Below, one piece after another: positions 34,765-43,676 of a stretch of 64,000 nt of DNA (the stretch's first letter is position 1; each line of letters begins with the position of its first letter). Under the pieces are notes generated by a model. That model saw nothing but the letters and a program-made list of their open reading frames with translations, searched no databases and had not been told where the DNA came from. A program made the translations under genes and the position numbers. The stretch covers positions 1,203,501-1,267,500 of the forward strand of contig NZ_CP019602.1 of the NCBI RefSeq assembly GCF_001661675.2, given 5' to 3'. This DNA comes from Croceicoccus marinus (GTDB lineage Bacteria; Pseudomonadota; Alphaproteobacteria; Sphingomonadales; Sphingomonadaceae).

Positions 34765-36416
34765 CAAGCTGCGATTCTGGCTCGCCCAGATTCCCAGTTC
34801 CAGGGCAGTAGTTCGTCGATCCGGTGGGCAGGATGTCCGGCGATGCGCGCGAGGACATCGGCCAGCCACGCCTGCGGATCGACATCGTTGAGCCGGGCCG
34901 TCTGGATCAGCGTGTAGAGCACGGCCGCGCGCTGTCCGCCGCGGTCGGAACCGCAGAACAGCCATGCCTTGCGGCCAAGCGGCACACAGCGCAGCGCCCG
35001 CTCGGCAGCGTTGTTCGTGATGCAGATCCGGCCATCATCGAGGAACCGGGTGAAGGCACCCCAGCGCCGGAGCATATAGTTGATGGCCTTGGCCATATCA
35101 TGGCTGCGCGACAGCTTCGCGAGCTGCGCGGTGAGCCAGGCGTGCAGGCCCGCCATCAGCGGCGCGCTGCGTTCCTGCCGGAGTGCAACACGCTCGCCTG
35201 GCGTTTTGCCGTTGATGCCGCGCTCGATCTCGAACAGGGCATCGAGGCGCTGCACGGCTTCTAGCGCGATCGGGTAGATCATGCCGGTGCGTTCGCCGCG
35301 GCTTCTCCTGCGCGCGGCTCCCTCGACATCGGCCAGCTCGAAGAATTTGCGCCGTGCATGCGCGAAGCAGCCCGCCTCGATCACGGGTGCTGGCTGACGA
35401 CCGGGAGCGTAAAGCTCGTTGTAGCCGCCATAGGCATCGGCCTGCAGGATCCCTGCCCAGGACGCCAGATGCTCCCGTGGATGCTCACCGCGCCGATCGC
35501 GGGAATAGTGGAACAAGGCTGCTGGCGGATCGGAGCCGGCGAAGGGCCGGTCATCGCGCACATAGACCCACAGGCGCGCCGTATCGGTCTTGCCCTTCGC
35601 CATGACCGGCACGGTCGTATCGTCGCCATGGATCCGGGCTGCATCCAGCACATGGGCTTCGATCCGCCGGTAGAGCGGCATGAGTGCGAAGGCGGCGGCA
35701 CCGACCTGATCGGCCAGGGTCGAGGTGCTGAGCGCTACGCCTTCGCGGGCGAAGCGCTCGGCCTGCCGGTTGAGGGGCTGGTGCTGACCGTACTTCTCAA
35801 AAAGTAGCATGGCGAGGAAGCTGGGCCCGGCCCATCCGCGCGGCACGACATGGAACGGCGCCGGGGGCTGCGTAATCGTCTCGCAATCCCGGCAGGAGAA
35901 CTTCTCACGCACCGTCCGGATCACCTTCCACTGGCGCGGGATCACTTCCAGCGTCTCGGTGATATCCTCTCCCAGCTTTGACAGACGCGCGCTGCCGCAG
36001 GACGGGCACGAACAGGGCGCGGGGATGACGACGCGTTCGCGGGGCAGATGTTCGGGGAACGGCTTGCGGCTCGGGCGCTTGCGGTCGAACGCGGCAACCT
36101 CGCTCGTCTTCGCCGGAGCGGCTTCGGCAGCGCAATCATTCTCGCAGGCATCGGCCTCGAGATCTTCGAGCTGCAATTCCAGCTGGTCGAGCAGACGTCG
36201 GCTGCGTTCGGCGCTGGCGCCATATTGCTCGCGACGCAGCCTGGCGATCTGCAGCTTGAGGTGCGCGATCAGCGCCTCGATCGCGCTCTCGCGGGCCCTG
36301 GCCTTGGCAAGGCGTGCCTCGGCATCATCGGCGCGTGAGAGCGCGGCGGCCAGCAGCGCCTTGAGCGCTTCGACGTCATCCGGCAGGGGCGATGCGGCCG
36401 TGTCCATAAGGGGCAT
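34764..36416 (-). CDS. tnpC: IS66 transposase TnpC, copy 1
   Basis: 550 residues. A coiled-coil N-terminus (ALKALLAAALSRADDAEARL) is followed by the zinc-finger-like CSCPSCGS and CRDCE. DDE positions are in RIHGDDTTVPVM, ILQADAYGGYN and TNNAAERALR. The frame is complete. The start MPLMDTAASPLPDD is aligned with copy 2 (MEAAISPLPDD). Confidence 0.93.
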   Translation of the reverse strand: MPLMDTAASPLPDDVEALKALLAAALSRADDAEARLAKARARESAIEALIAHLKLQIARLRREQYGASAERSRRLLDQLELQLEDLEADACENDCAAEAAPAKTSEVAAFDRKRPSRKPFPEHLPRERVVIPAPCSCPSCGSARLSKLGEDITETLEVIPRQWKVIRTVREKFSCRDCETITQPPAPFHVVPRGWAGPSFLAMLLFEKYGQHQPLNRQAERFAREGVALSTSTLADQVGAAAFALMPLYRRIEAHVLDAARIHGDDTTVPVMAKGKTDTARLWVYVRDDRPFAGSDPPAALFHYSRDRRGEHPREHLASWAGILQADAYGGYNELYAPGRQPAPVIEAGCFAHARRKFFELADVEGAARRRSRGERTGMIYPIALEAVQRLDALFEIERGINGKTPGERVALRQERSAPLMAGLHAWLTAQLAKLSRSHDMAKAINYMLRRWGAFTRFLDDGRICITNNAAERALRCVPLGRKAWLFCGSDRGGQRAAVLYTLIQTARLNDVDPQAWLADVLARIAGHPAHRIDELLPWNWESGRARIAA

Positions 36417-36480
36417 GGAATCACAGATCGGCCTTCGGTCAAAGCCCAAAATGCGCCAGCCAACGAAGAAAATGCAGCCC

Positions 36481-36822
36481 CTATCCGGCGCTCTGCGGAC
36501 GCCATGAATATTGCGGGTTACGCCAGTCGATCCCCTCCAGCAGGCAGGACAATTGGGCATTGGTCAGCGAGACGATGCCCTCTCTCGCCGAGGGCCAGAC
36601 GAAGCGACCCTTCTCGAGCCGTTTGGCATAAAGCGACATGCCGATGCCGTCGTGCCAGATGATCTTGACCAGCGATCCCGTCCGCCCTCGGAACACGAAC
36701 AGGTCGCCGCCATGTGGATCGCGCTTCAGGCCCTGCTGAACCTGCAAGGCCAACCCCTGCATGCCCTTGCGCATGTCCGTATGGCCCATCGCGATCCAGA
36801 CCCTCGCGCCCGATGGGATCAT
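36481..36822 (-). CDS. tnpB: IS66 accessory protein TnpB, copy 1
   Basis: 113 residues, the Orf2 family of IS66: ARVWIAMGHTDMRKGMQGLA, GDLFVFRGR and KIIWHDGIGMSLYAKRLEKG. It is needed for transposition together with TnpC. It overlaps tnpA by four bases. Confidence 0.95.
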   Translation of the reverse strand: MIPSGARVWIAMGHTDMRKGMQGLALQVQQGLKRDPHGGDLFVFRGRTGSLVKIIWHDGIGMSLYAKRLEKGRFVWPSAREGIVSLTNAQLSCLLEGIDWRNPQYSWRPQSAG

Positions 36823-37184
36823 CGCAGCGCCTTCAAGGTCGCCGAAACCAGTGCGGCAGGCGCATTCGACGAAATGCGCACGCACCGACCATTGCCAAGA
36901 TCGACCGTGACCGCGGCACACGGATCGTGATCGGCAGGCTGCTCATCATCGGCGAGCACGGCCTGGGCGAAATTTATCTCCGGTACCGGCAAGGACGCAG
37001 CCGCCGACTGTTCGCGCAACTTGCGACGCCATGTGTAGATCAGGCTGGTCGAAACGTCGCGCCGCCGCGATACATCGGCAACGCAGGCGCCCGGCGCAAA
37101 GGCCTCGGAGAGGATCTCAATCCGCTCCTCCTCGCTCCAACGCCGACGACGCTCCGGCCCCGTCATCACCGTGATCTGACCCAT
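36819..37184 (-). CDS. tnpA: IS66 DNA-binding protein TnpA, copy 1
   Basis: 121 residues with a helix-turn-helix: RRRRWSEEERIEILSEAFAP then TSLIYTWRRKLRE. First gene of the element, read leftward from the right inverted repeat. Confidence 0.93.
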   Translation of the reverse strand: MGQITVMTGPERRRRWSEEERIEILSEAFAPGACVADVSRRRDVSTSLIYTWRRKLREQSAAASLPVPEINFAQAVLADDEQPADHDPCAAVTVDLGNGRCVRISSNAPAALVSATLKALR

Positions 37185-37269
37185 GCTCCGCTCCCAAGCT
37201 CGCTCATACGAGCGCTCTTAAGACCGGTCGTTCACTCGCCGGACAAGGCGGGCCTCACCGGATGGGTAC

Positions 37270-37277
37270 GACCGGGA
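37270..37277. repeat. Target site duplication of IS66 copy 1, right
   Basis: GACCGGGA, the partner of 34509-34516. Confidence 0.95.
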
Positions 37278-37387
37278 CGCCTTCCACCGCCGAGATAGCG
37301 CTCCAGCACCTTCATAATGAGGAAGTGCTGTGGGGCAGGGCGCGGACCTTTGCATATCCCACGCCGCGGCGGTCGCGCTGGCCGTGA
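37278..37387 (+). pseudogene. 3' part of the small gene broken by IS66 copy 1
   Basis: It continues the frame of 34420-34516 (…GRIGTG then TPSTAEIALQHLHNEEVL…) and ends at TGA 37385-37387. The two parts total 207 bases, an exact multiple of three. Confidence 0.75.
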
Positions 37388-37653
37388 TGTTGCCGGTTGC
37401 GGGTGATCCGCGACGTTGGCGTAATTCGCCTGAGTCTTTTGTTTTAGTCCCTCAGACGCCGGGCGGCCCCCATCCGGGGGCCTTGGCTTCGCCGCATAAG
37501 CGGCGGCGCGCGTTCGCGCTTGCGGGAGTCGCTTCGCGCCCCGGTCTCGCGCTGCCCCTCCCGACCTGCTCTGCGCCGCTTTTGCGCTTTCCCTCCTGAC
37601 CTGCGCTTTTCGGGCGCTGCCGCGCCCCTTCTTTTTTAGTTGGAGCCTTCATC
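37388..37653. other. Intergenic stretch between the two broken genes
   Basis: No convincing gene. It holds a GC hairpin GGCCCCC/GGGGGCC at 37465-37482. An open frame here (37330-37599) overlaps the broken gene and is very Pro/Ala/Arg-rich, so it is not called. Confidence 0.6.
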
Positions 37654-37729
37654 ATGACCATCGCCATAAAGCCTGCCCTGAAACCCGCTCGCGCTGCGCA
37701 CCACAACAGCTGGACGCGCGAGAAGATGA
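37654..37729 (+). pseudogene. 5' part of an HTH-protein gene broken by IS66 copy 2
   Basis: MTIAIKPALKPARAAHHNSW then TREKM, preceded by TTGGAGCC. With one duplication removed it joins 40295-40767 in frame, giving a 182-residue protein. Confidence 0.8.
37722..37729. repeat. Target site duplication of IS66 copy 2, left
   Basis: GAAGATGA, repeated exactly at 40287-40294. Confidence 0.95.
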
Positions 37730-37814
37730 GTACCCCTCCGGCGAGGGCCGCCTTGCGTGGATAGGTATCGAGCGCTCTTAAGCGTGCTCTTGTGAGCGTG
37801 CTTAGGAGTGGTCG

Positions 37815-38192
37815 ATGGGTCAGGTGACGGTGTTTTCGGGGCCGGAGCGGCGGCGGCGGTGGAGCGATGAGGAGCGACTGCAGATCCTGTCCGAGGCTTT
37901 CGCGCCGGGCGCGTGCGTCGCCCAGGTGTGCCGACGGCACGATATTTCTTCGGCGCTGATCTACACCTGGCGGCGCAAGTTGCTCGATGCAGGCGTGGAG
38001 CGGGAAGCAGAGCTGCCCGAGGCACTTCCGACGCCGGTGTTCGCCGAAGCGGTGATCGACGAAGATGTGATGGCGGCCGGCGCTGCCGAGCACCCCGCGA
38101 TGATCATCGACCTGCCGCGCGGCAAGCGGCTGAGCATTTTCGCGGCGGCACCGCCGGCCCTGGTCGCTGCGGCGCTGAAGGGGCTGCGATGA
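37815..38192 (+). CDS. tnpA: IS66 DNA-binding protein TnpA, copy 2
   Basis: 125 residues; RRRRWSDEERLQILSEAFAP and SSALIYTWRRKLLDAG form the helix-turn-helix. It overlaps tnpB by four bases. Confidence 0.93.
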   Translation: MGQVTVFSGPERRRRWSDEERLQILSEAFAPGACVAQVCRRHDISSALIYTWRRKLLDAGVEREAELPEALPTPVFAEAVIDEDVMAAGAAEHPAMIIDLPRGKRLSIFAAAPPALVAAALKGLR

Positions 38193-38530
38193 TCCCTTCG
38201 GGCGCGCGGGTGTGGATCGCGCTCGGCCACACGGATATGCGCAAGGGCATGCAGGGCCTGGCGCTGCTGGTGCAGCAGGGTCTCAAGCGTAATCCGCACG
38301 GCGGCGATCTGTTCGTGTTCCGTGGCCGCGCAGGCTCGCTGATCAAGATCATCTGGCACGACGGGATCGGCATGTCGCTCTACGCCAAGCGGCTAGAGAA
38401 GGGCCGGTTCGTATGGCCCTCAGCGACTGAGGGAACGGTGTCGCTGACCCCCTCGCAGCTGGCCTGCCTGCTGGAGGGGATCGACTGGCGCAGCCCGCAG
38501 TATACATGGCGGCCGCAGAGCGCCGGATAA
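38189..38530 (+). CDS. tnpB: IS66 accessory protein TnpB, copy 2
   Basis: 113 residues, nearly the same as copy 1 (ARVWIALGHTDMRKGMQGLA, IIWHDGIGMSLYAKRLEKG). Intact. Confidence 0.95.
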   Translation: MIPSGARVWIALGHTDMRKGMQGLALLVQQGLKRNPHGGDLFVFRGRAGSLIKIIWHDGIGMSLYAKRLEKGRFVWPSATEGTVSLTPSQLACLLEGIDWRSPQYTWRPQSAG

Positions 38531-38590
38531 TCGGCGCGAGGCGGTGTTTTGCCCTTGCAGCAGAGGGTGGATGATGATTCACTCCGGTCT

Positions 38591-40234
38591 ATGGAAGCCG
38601 CCATTTCGCCCCTTCCGGACGATGTCGAAGCGCTCAAGGCGCTGGTGGTGGCGATGGCCCGCAAGGCCGATGAGGCAGAGGCCAGGCTTGCCAACGCCAT
38701 GGCCCACCAGAGCGCTATCGAGGCGCTGATCGCTCACCTCAAGCTGCAGATCGCCAAGCTCAAGCGCGAGCAGTATGGCCCCAGCGCCGAACGCAGCCGC
38801 CGTCTGCTCGACCAGATGGAGCTGCAGCTCGAAGAGCTCGAGGCTGATGCCGCCGAAGACGACCTGATCGCCGAGGGAGCGGCGGCCAAGACCGCCACGG
38901 TCACCGCCTTCGAGCGCAAGCGCCCGACAAGGAAGCCGTTCCCCGAGCATCTGCCGCGCGAGCGCGTCGTGGTGCCTGCGCCCTGTTCCTGCCCGGCCTG
39001 CGGTGGGGATCGGCTCTCGAAGCTCGGCGAAGACGTCACCGAGACGCTCGAGGTCATCCCGCGCTCGTGGAAGGTGATCCAGACGGTGCGCGAGAAGTTC
39101 TCGTGCCGCGACTGCGAGAAGATTGCGCAGGCCCCCGCGCCCTTCCATGTGGTGCCCCGCGGATGGGCCGGACCCAGCTTCCTCGCGATGCTCCTGTTCG
39201 AGAAGTATGGACAGCACCAGCCCCTCAACCGCCAGGCCGAGCGGTTTGCCCGCGAAGGCGTGCCGCTCAGCCTCTCGACTCTTGCCGATCAGGTCGGGGC
39301 AGCTGCCCATGCGCTGATGCCGATCTACAAGCTCATCGAGGCGCATGTTCTGGCTGCAACCCGGATCCACGGTGACGATACCACCGTGCCGGTCATGGCG
39401 AAGGGCAAGACCGATACGGCGCGATTATGGGTTTACGTACGCGATGATCGTCCCTTTGCAGGCACCGATCCTCCAGCTGCCCTGTTCCACTATTCGCGCG
39501 ATCGGCGCGGCGAGCACCCGCAAGCCCATCTCGCGGCATGGTCCGGCATCCTGCAGGCCGATGCCTATAGTGGCTACAACGATCTCTATCGCGGGGACCG
39601 CGCCCCCGGTCCCGTGCTGGAAGCGGGCTGCTTTGCTCATGCGAGGCGCAAGTTCTTCGAGCTCGCCGATGTCCTGAGCTCAGCCCGCAAGAAGAGCCGC
39701 GGCCAGCGCAGCAGCATGATCTATCCGATCGCGCTCGAAGCCGTGCAGCGTCTCGACGCCCTGTTCGACATCGAGCGCGGCATCAACGGCAAGAGTCCTG
39801 CCGAGCGGCTCGCAGTCCGTCAGGAACTCAGCGCGCCGCTGATGGCCGAGCTCCACACCTGGCTTACCGCGCAGGTCGCCAAGCTATCGCGCGGTCATGA
39901 CCTCACCAAGGCCTGCTTCTACATGCTGAAGCGCTGGGATGCGTTCACCCGCTTCCTCGACGATGGCCGCATCTGCCTCACCAACAACGCCGCCGAGCGC
40001 GCGCTGCGCTGCATCCCGCTTGGCCGCAAGGCATGGCTGTTCTGCGGATCCGATCGTGGCGGGCAACGCGCCGCCATCATCTACACCCTGATCCAGACCG
40101 CGAAGCTGGGCGACGTCGATCCGCAGGCATGGCTTGCCGATGTCCTCGCGCGCATCGCCGATCATCCTGCCACCCGGCTCGACGAACTCCTGCCCTGGAA
40201 CTGGGCGCCCCGTCCGAACGCGATCGCCGCGTAA
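38591..40234 (+). CDS. tnpC: IS66 transposase TnpC, copy 2
   Basis: 547 residues from the ATG at 38591 (MEAAISPLPDD). The frame is open upstream to a TTG at 38549. Zinc-finger cysteines (CSCPACGG, CRDCE) and DDE positions (HGDDTTVPVM, LQADAYSGYN, TNNAAERALR) are kept. Confidence 0.93.
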   Translation: MEAAISPLPDDVEALKALVVAMARKADEAEARLANAMAHQSAIEALIAHLKLQIAKLKREQYGPSAERSRRLLDQMELQLEELEADAAEDDLIAEGAAAKTATVTAFERKRPTRKPFPEHLPRERVVVPAPCSCPACGGDRLSKLGEDVTETLEVIPRSWKVIQTVREKFSCRDCEKIAQAPAPFHVVPRGWAGPSFLAMLLFEKYGQHQPLNRQAERFAREGVPLSLSTLADQVGAAAHALMPIYKLIEAHVLAATRIHGDDTTVPVMAKGKTDTARLWVYVRDDRPFAGTDPPAALFHYSRDRRGEHPQAHLAAWSGILQADAYSGYNDLYRGDRAPGPVLEAGCFAHARRKFFELADVLSSARKKSRGQRSSMIYPIALEAVQRLDALFDIERGINGKSPAERLAVRQELSAPLMAELHTWLTAQVAKLSRGHDLTKACFYMLKRWDAFTRFLDDGRICLTNNAAERALRCIPLGRKAWLFCGSDRGGQRAAIIYTLIQTAKLGDVDPQAWLADVLARIADHPATRLDELLPWNWAPRPNAIAA

Positions 40235-40286
40235 CCCGACCTACACTCCGGTCGGCATCACGCTGCGGCCTTCACCGGACGGATAC

Positions 40287-40294
40287 GAAGATGA
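40287..40294. repeat. Target site duplication of IS66 copy 2, right
   Basis: GAAGATGA, the partner of 37722-37729. It supplies an ATG that could restart the broken gene. Confidence 0.95.
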
Positions 40295-40767
40295 CGACCT
40301 TCCTGCGCGAACTCGCCGCCTCGCAATCCGTGTCGCAGGCCGCTTCCGCCGTTGGTCTCTCGCGCCAGTCCGCCTACAAGCTGCGCGACCGTCTGGTCGG
40401 CACGCCTTTCGCGCTGGGCTGGGAAGTTGCGCTAGAGGCGGGCATTACCCAGCTCGCCCATGCGATGCTCGACCGCGCGATCAACGGGGTCGAGGTTCCG
40501 CACTACTACAAGGGCGAGCTGGTCGGCACCTCGCGCCAGTATGACGAGCGTCTGGCCATCTGGATCGCCGCCAACCCGTGGAAGGTCGGCCGCCACCAGC
40601 TGGCCCGCGAATACAGCGCCAAGGGTTTCGACGAACTGCTTCAGCGGATCGAAACCGGCCCGCTCGACTGGACCGACGACGAAGCCGGCCGCGAAGGCGC
40701 CGAGGCGCTGCGCCGCGCCCGCACCTATCAGGGCGCGCTGGAAGGCTGGTACGGCTCCAATGCCTGA
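40295..40767 (+). pseudogene. 3' part of the HTH-protein gene broken by IS66 copy 2
   Basis: Carries the helix-turn-helix (SQAASAVGLSRQSAYKLRDR) and the rest of the protein to GWYGSNA. Because the duplication provides ATG at 40291, a 158-residue protein lacking about 24 N-terminal residues may still be made. The family looks like a sphingomonad HTH protein of unknown role. Confidence 0.75.
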
Positions 40768-41146
40768 TCCGCTCTTTTTCCCCGGACCCCCAGCGTGTCA
40801 ACCGAACCCCGAAAACCCGCGTATTCCCGCGGGAAAGGGCGGGGTGACAGGCGTTGTAGGACATGTCGCCTGTGTCAACCGCCCCGCGCCTCGGTCGGTG
40901 CAATATGCGCCCTCCTTCCCGAAAAAGCGGTACAGGTTCAGCCCCAGCCTGCGCCGCTTTGCCGCCGCTGCCGGGGGCGGGCGGGAACAGCTCGACCGGC
41001 ATGCGACCGTCAACGACTCGTCGCTCGCGGTGCACGCCTGCCTCAATTTCGCCCCAATTGACGCACGCGATGACCGCTCGGACATTGAAAACGGCCGGCT
41101 TTGTCAGGATCTCCCGTCACGTCCCGATGACAAGGAGTTTGACGAG
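40768..41146. other. 379-base intergenic region
   Basis: No gene seen. It holds a hairpin TGACAGGCG…CGCCTGTGTCA (40845-40877) next to a GGCGGGG/CCGCCCC pair, perhaps the terminator of the HTH gene, and the AAGGAG ribosome site of the next gene near its end. Confidence 0.6.
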
Positions 41147-41542
41147 ATGAAGAAGCTGATCCTTATTGCAGCCATGACCACCGCCGCCGCTGCGGCACCC
41201 GCCATCGCGCAGGATGCGACCGACCACGCCGGCCACGCCATGGGCGCCCAGGCGGCCGAAGCACCCGCCGCACCCGCGACTGCCACGCCGGCGCCGGCCA
41301 TGGCGCAGATTACCGATGCCGAAGTCGACAGCTATGCCGCCGCCATGGTCGACATCCAGAAGATCGACGCCGATGCAGCGATGGCTGCCGAAGAAAAGCA
41401 GACGCAGATGGTCGCAACGGTCAGCGAACAGGGCCTGACACCGCAGCGCTTCAACGAGATCACCACCCAGGTGCAGAGCGATCCGGAACTGCAGCAGCGC
41501 GTGCAGCTGGCCATGAGCGAGCTGATGGCTCCCGCAGGCTGA
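41147..41542 (+). CDS. DUF4168-like exported protein
   Basis: 131 residues. A signal peptide ends near PAIAQDA, followed by an Ala/Pro-rich linker and a helical domain (ITDAEVDSYAAAMVDIQKID, then LTPQRFNEITTQVQSDPELQ) typical of DUF4168. The role is unknown, probably periplasmic. The ATG has AAGGAG upstream. It is convergent with the next gene across a shared terminator. Confidence 0.8.
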   Translation: MKKLILIAAMTTAAAAAPAIAQDATDHAGHAMGAQAAEAPAAPATATPAPAMAQITDAEVDSYAAAMVDIQKIDADAAMAAEEKQTQMVATVSEQGLTPQRFNEITTQVQSDPELQQRVQLAMSELMAPAG

Positions 41543-41564
41543 TAGCACCGACGCAAGAATTGGA

Positions 41565-41595
41565 GCGGGTGCCTGACGAGCGGTCAGGCACCCGC
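41565..41595. terminator. Bidirectional terminator
   Basis: Perfect 13-bp stem GCGGGTGCCTGAC / GTCAGGCACCCGC with a five-base loop, between convergent genes. Confidence 0.8.
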
Positions 41596-41612
41596 CGTGT
41601 TACGGCGACCTT

Positions 41613-42218
41613 CTAGTCTGCTGGAACGCCGATCGCGACCTCGTCGCCCGTTTCGCCGGACGTGCCGGTGTTTGCCTGATCGGCATCGGTATCGCGGGCC
41701 GGAAGTGCGACATTATATTCCGACACGATCTTCCACGTGCCATCAGCCTGCCGCTGCCACACCGACTGACTGGCACTGTCAATTCCAGTGTCAATCCGAG
41801 GCCGATCGCCGTTCGAATTTCTGTGCACCGTAATCCTCGCCGTGGTAACAGCGAAGTCCGCCCCGGCGGAAACCCAGGTGCGGGTTGGCGTAACGGTCAT
41901 GACCATACCGTCGTCGCCCAGCAGCGACGCATAATTGGCGCGGATCGACGCCGGATCGGTAAGCGGCGTAGCATTGGGCACGACCAGCGTCGCGTTGGGC
42001 GCATAAACGGACACCGCGCCGTCGACATCACGCCGGTTCAGCGCTGCGATACGGGCGGCCTGCGCTTCCTTGATCGACGCTTCGGCCCGTGCCGGATCGG
42101 GGGTCTCCTTTACCGGAGCGTCAAGGACCGCCGTCTCGTTCGCCGCGTCGCAGCCCGGCAGACCTGCCAAGCACAGGCCCAGGGCGCATGACACGATCAC
42201 ACGGCAACGCAACTTCAT
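41613..42218 (-). CDS. NTF2/SnoaL-like (DUF4440-type) lipoprotein
   Basis: 201 residues. A lipobox GLPGC is followed by a cone-fold NTF2-like domain: QAARIAALNRRDVDGAVSVY, ADFAVTTARITVHR, and QADGTWKIVSEYNVALP. The role is unknown, in the periplasm or outer membrane. The ATG at 42218 directly precedes the signal peptide. Confidence 0.8.
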   Translation of the reverse strand: MKLRCRVIVSCALGLCLAGLPGCDAANETAVLDAPVKETPDPARAEASIKEAQAARIAALNRRDVDGAVSVYAPNATLVVPNATPLTDPASIRANYASLLGDDGMVMTVTPTRTWVSAGADFAVTTARITVHRNSNGDRPRIDTGIDSASQSVWQRQADGTWKIVSEYNVALPARDTDADQANTGTSGETGDEVAIGVPAD

Positions 42219-42299
42219 GATCTTCTCTCCCGCCGGCGGAACGATCGCCTGCCAGTATGCCGAAAAGCCCAAGCGTAATCCTGGTTCCCGGTCAGCCCC

Positions 42300-43676
42300 T
42301 TATCGGGTTGTCTCTGTTTCTTCGATCATTTTTACGAATTTCTCGCGCCACCAGTGGACGTCTTCCTTCTCCACCCCTTCACGCAGCGCCTTGAAGCGCG
42401 ACTTTCGCTCCGCAAGCGGCATTTTCAGCGCGCGCTGGATCGCATCGGCCACTTCTTCCGGGGCGTAGGGGTTTACCAGCAGCGCTTCGGGCATCTGCGC
42501 CGCTGCACCCGCGAAGCGCGACAGTACCAGCACGCCCGGATCTTCCGGATCCTGCGCCGCGATATATTCCTTGGCGACAAGGTTCATGCCGTCGCGCAGC
42601 GGAGTCACCAGCCCGACCCGCGCCGCGCGGTACAGCGCGGTCAGCTCCTCGCGGCGATAGCCGCGATTGACGTAGCGGATCGGCGTCCAGTCAACTTCGG
42701 CGAACATGCCGTTGATCCGGCCGGCCAGCTCGTTCAGTTCCTCGCGAACATGGCGATATTGTTCGACTTCGCCGCGCGAGGGCGGGGCAACCTGTACCAG
42801 CACGACAGACCGGTGCAATTCCGGATGGGCGCGCAGCATGTGCTCGAAGCTGACAAGCCGCTCCTGAAGCCCCTTGGAATAATCGAGGCGGTCAACCCCC
42901 ACGATCATCGTCAACTGCCGAAGCGAAATCCGCATCCGCTCGGCAAGCTGGTTCGCCAGTTCGGTATTGCTTGATTCGACGAAATTATGGAAATCGATGC
43001 CGATCGGGCAGACCACGGCGCGCAGGCGCTGGCCATCCACGGTGATGTAGTCGCCATCGACCGATCCGCCCAGCTCGTTCTCGCAATAATGGCGGAAGCT
43101 TTCCAGCCATTCCGCGGTCTGGAAGCCCACGACGTCATAGCCGAACATCGACCGCACCAGCCGCCCGTGATGGGGCAGCGATACCAGCAGCCGGGTCGGC
43201 GGCCACGGTGTGTGGAGGAAGAAGCCGATCTTGTTCTTGACCCCGTGATCGCGCAGCAGCGATGCCATGGGGATCAAGTGATAGTCGTTGATCCAGATCG
43301 TATCGTCCGGCTCGATCATCACGTGCAGCGGTTCGGCGAAACGCTTGTTCACCCGCTCGTAACCCGAACCGAAGCTGCGGTTGTATTTCGCGATGTCGAT
43401 CCGGTAGTGGAACAGCGGCCACAGCGTGCGGTTGGCAAACCCGTTGTAATATTCCTCGACGTCCTGCGGTTCCAGGTCGACCACGGCGGAGCGGACCCCG
43501 CTCACTTCCTCGAAACTGACCGAACCGTTGAATTCGTCCACTTCCCGGCCGGACCAGCCGAACCACAGGCCGCCGGATTCGCGCAGCGCAGCCTGAAGGG
43601 CAACGGCAAGCCCGCCCTGCGATCCGTCGGGGCTGGGCATCGATACGCGATTGGAAACGACGATCAGGCGGCTCAT
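42300..43676 (-). CDS. otsA: Trehalose-6-phosphate synthase
   Basis: 458 residues, GT20 family. It makes trehalose 6-phosphate from UDP-glucose and glucose 6-phosphate. Strings: [60 protein letters not shown] and the C-terminal [16 protein letters not shown]. Its start overlaps the otsB stop by four bases, so it is the last gene of the leftward run. Confidence 0.95.
   Translation of the reverse strand: MSRLIVVSNRVSMPSPDGSQGGLAVALQAALRESGGLWFGWSGREVDEFNGSVSFEEVSGVRSAVVDLEPQDVEEYYNGFANRTLWPLFHYRIDIAKYNRSFGSGYERVNKRFAEPLHVMIEPDDTIWINDYHLIPMASLLRDHGVKNKIGFFLHTPWPPTRLLVSLPHHGRLVRSMFGYDVVGFQTAEWLESFRHYCENELGGSVDGDYITVDGQRLRAVVCPIGIDFHNFVESSNTELANQLAERMRISLRQLTMIVGVDRLDYSKGLQERLVSFEHMLRAHPELHRSVVLVQVAPPSRGEVEQYRHVREELNELAGRINGMFAEVDWTPIRYVNRGYRREELTALYRAARVGLVTPLRDGMNLVAKEYIAAQDPEDPGVLVLSRFAGAAAQMPEALLVNPYAPEEVADAIQRALKMPLAERKSRFKALREGVEKEDVHWWREKFVKMIEETETTR

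Larger units (their letters stand above)
34517..37269 (-). mobile_element. IS66-family insertion sequence, copy 1 (2753 bp)
   Basis: The ends are GTACCCATCCGGTGAAGGCC (left) and GTACCCATCCGGTGAGGCCC (right, reverse strand), bounded by the 8-bp duplication GACCGGGA. It carries tnpA, tnpB, tnpC and an extra coupled ORF, all leftward, and interrupts a 68-codon gene. All ORFs look intact. Confidence 0.95.
37730..40286 (+). mobile_element. IS66-family insertion sequence, copy 2 (2557 bp)
   Basis: The ends are GTACCCCTCCGGCGAGGGCC (left) and GTATCCGTCCGGTGAAGGCC (right, reverse strand), bounded by GAAGATGA. It carries tnpA, tnpB and tnpC rightward with no accessory ORF. It is clearly diverged from copy 1, so the two inserted independently. 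Confidence 0.95.

Noticed and set aside
37330..37599. 89-codon open frame between the IS66 copies
   Set aside because: It starts inside the rebuilt 68-codon gene, is rich in Pro/Ala/Arg and has no ribosome site.
34517..40286. The two IS66 copies as one composite transposon
   Set aside because: Each copy has its own perfect 8-bp target duplication and the copies differ in sequence and gene content, so they are independent insertions.
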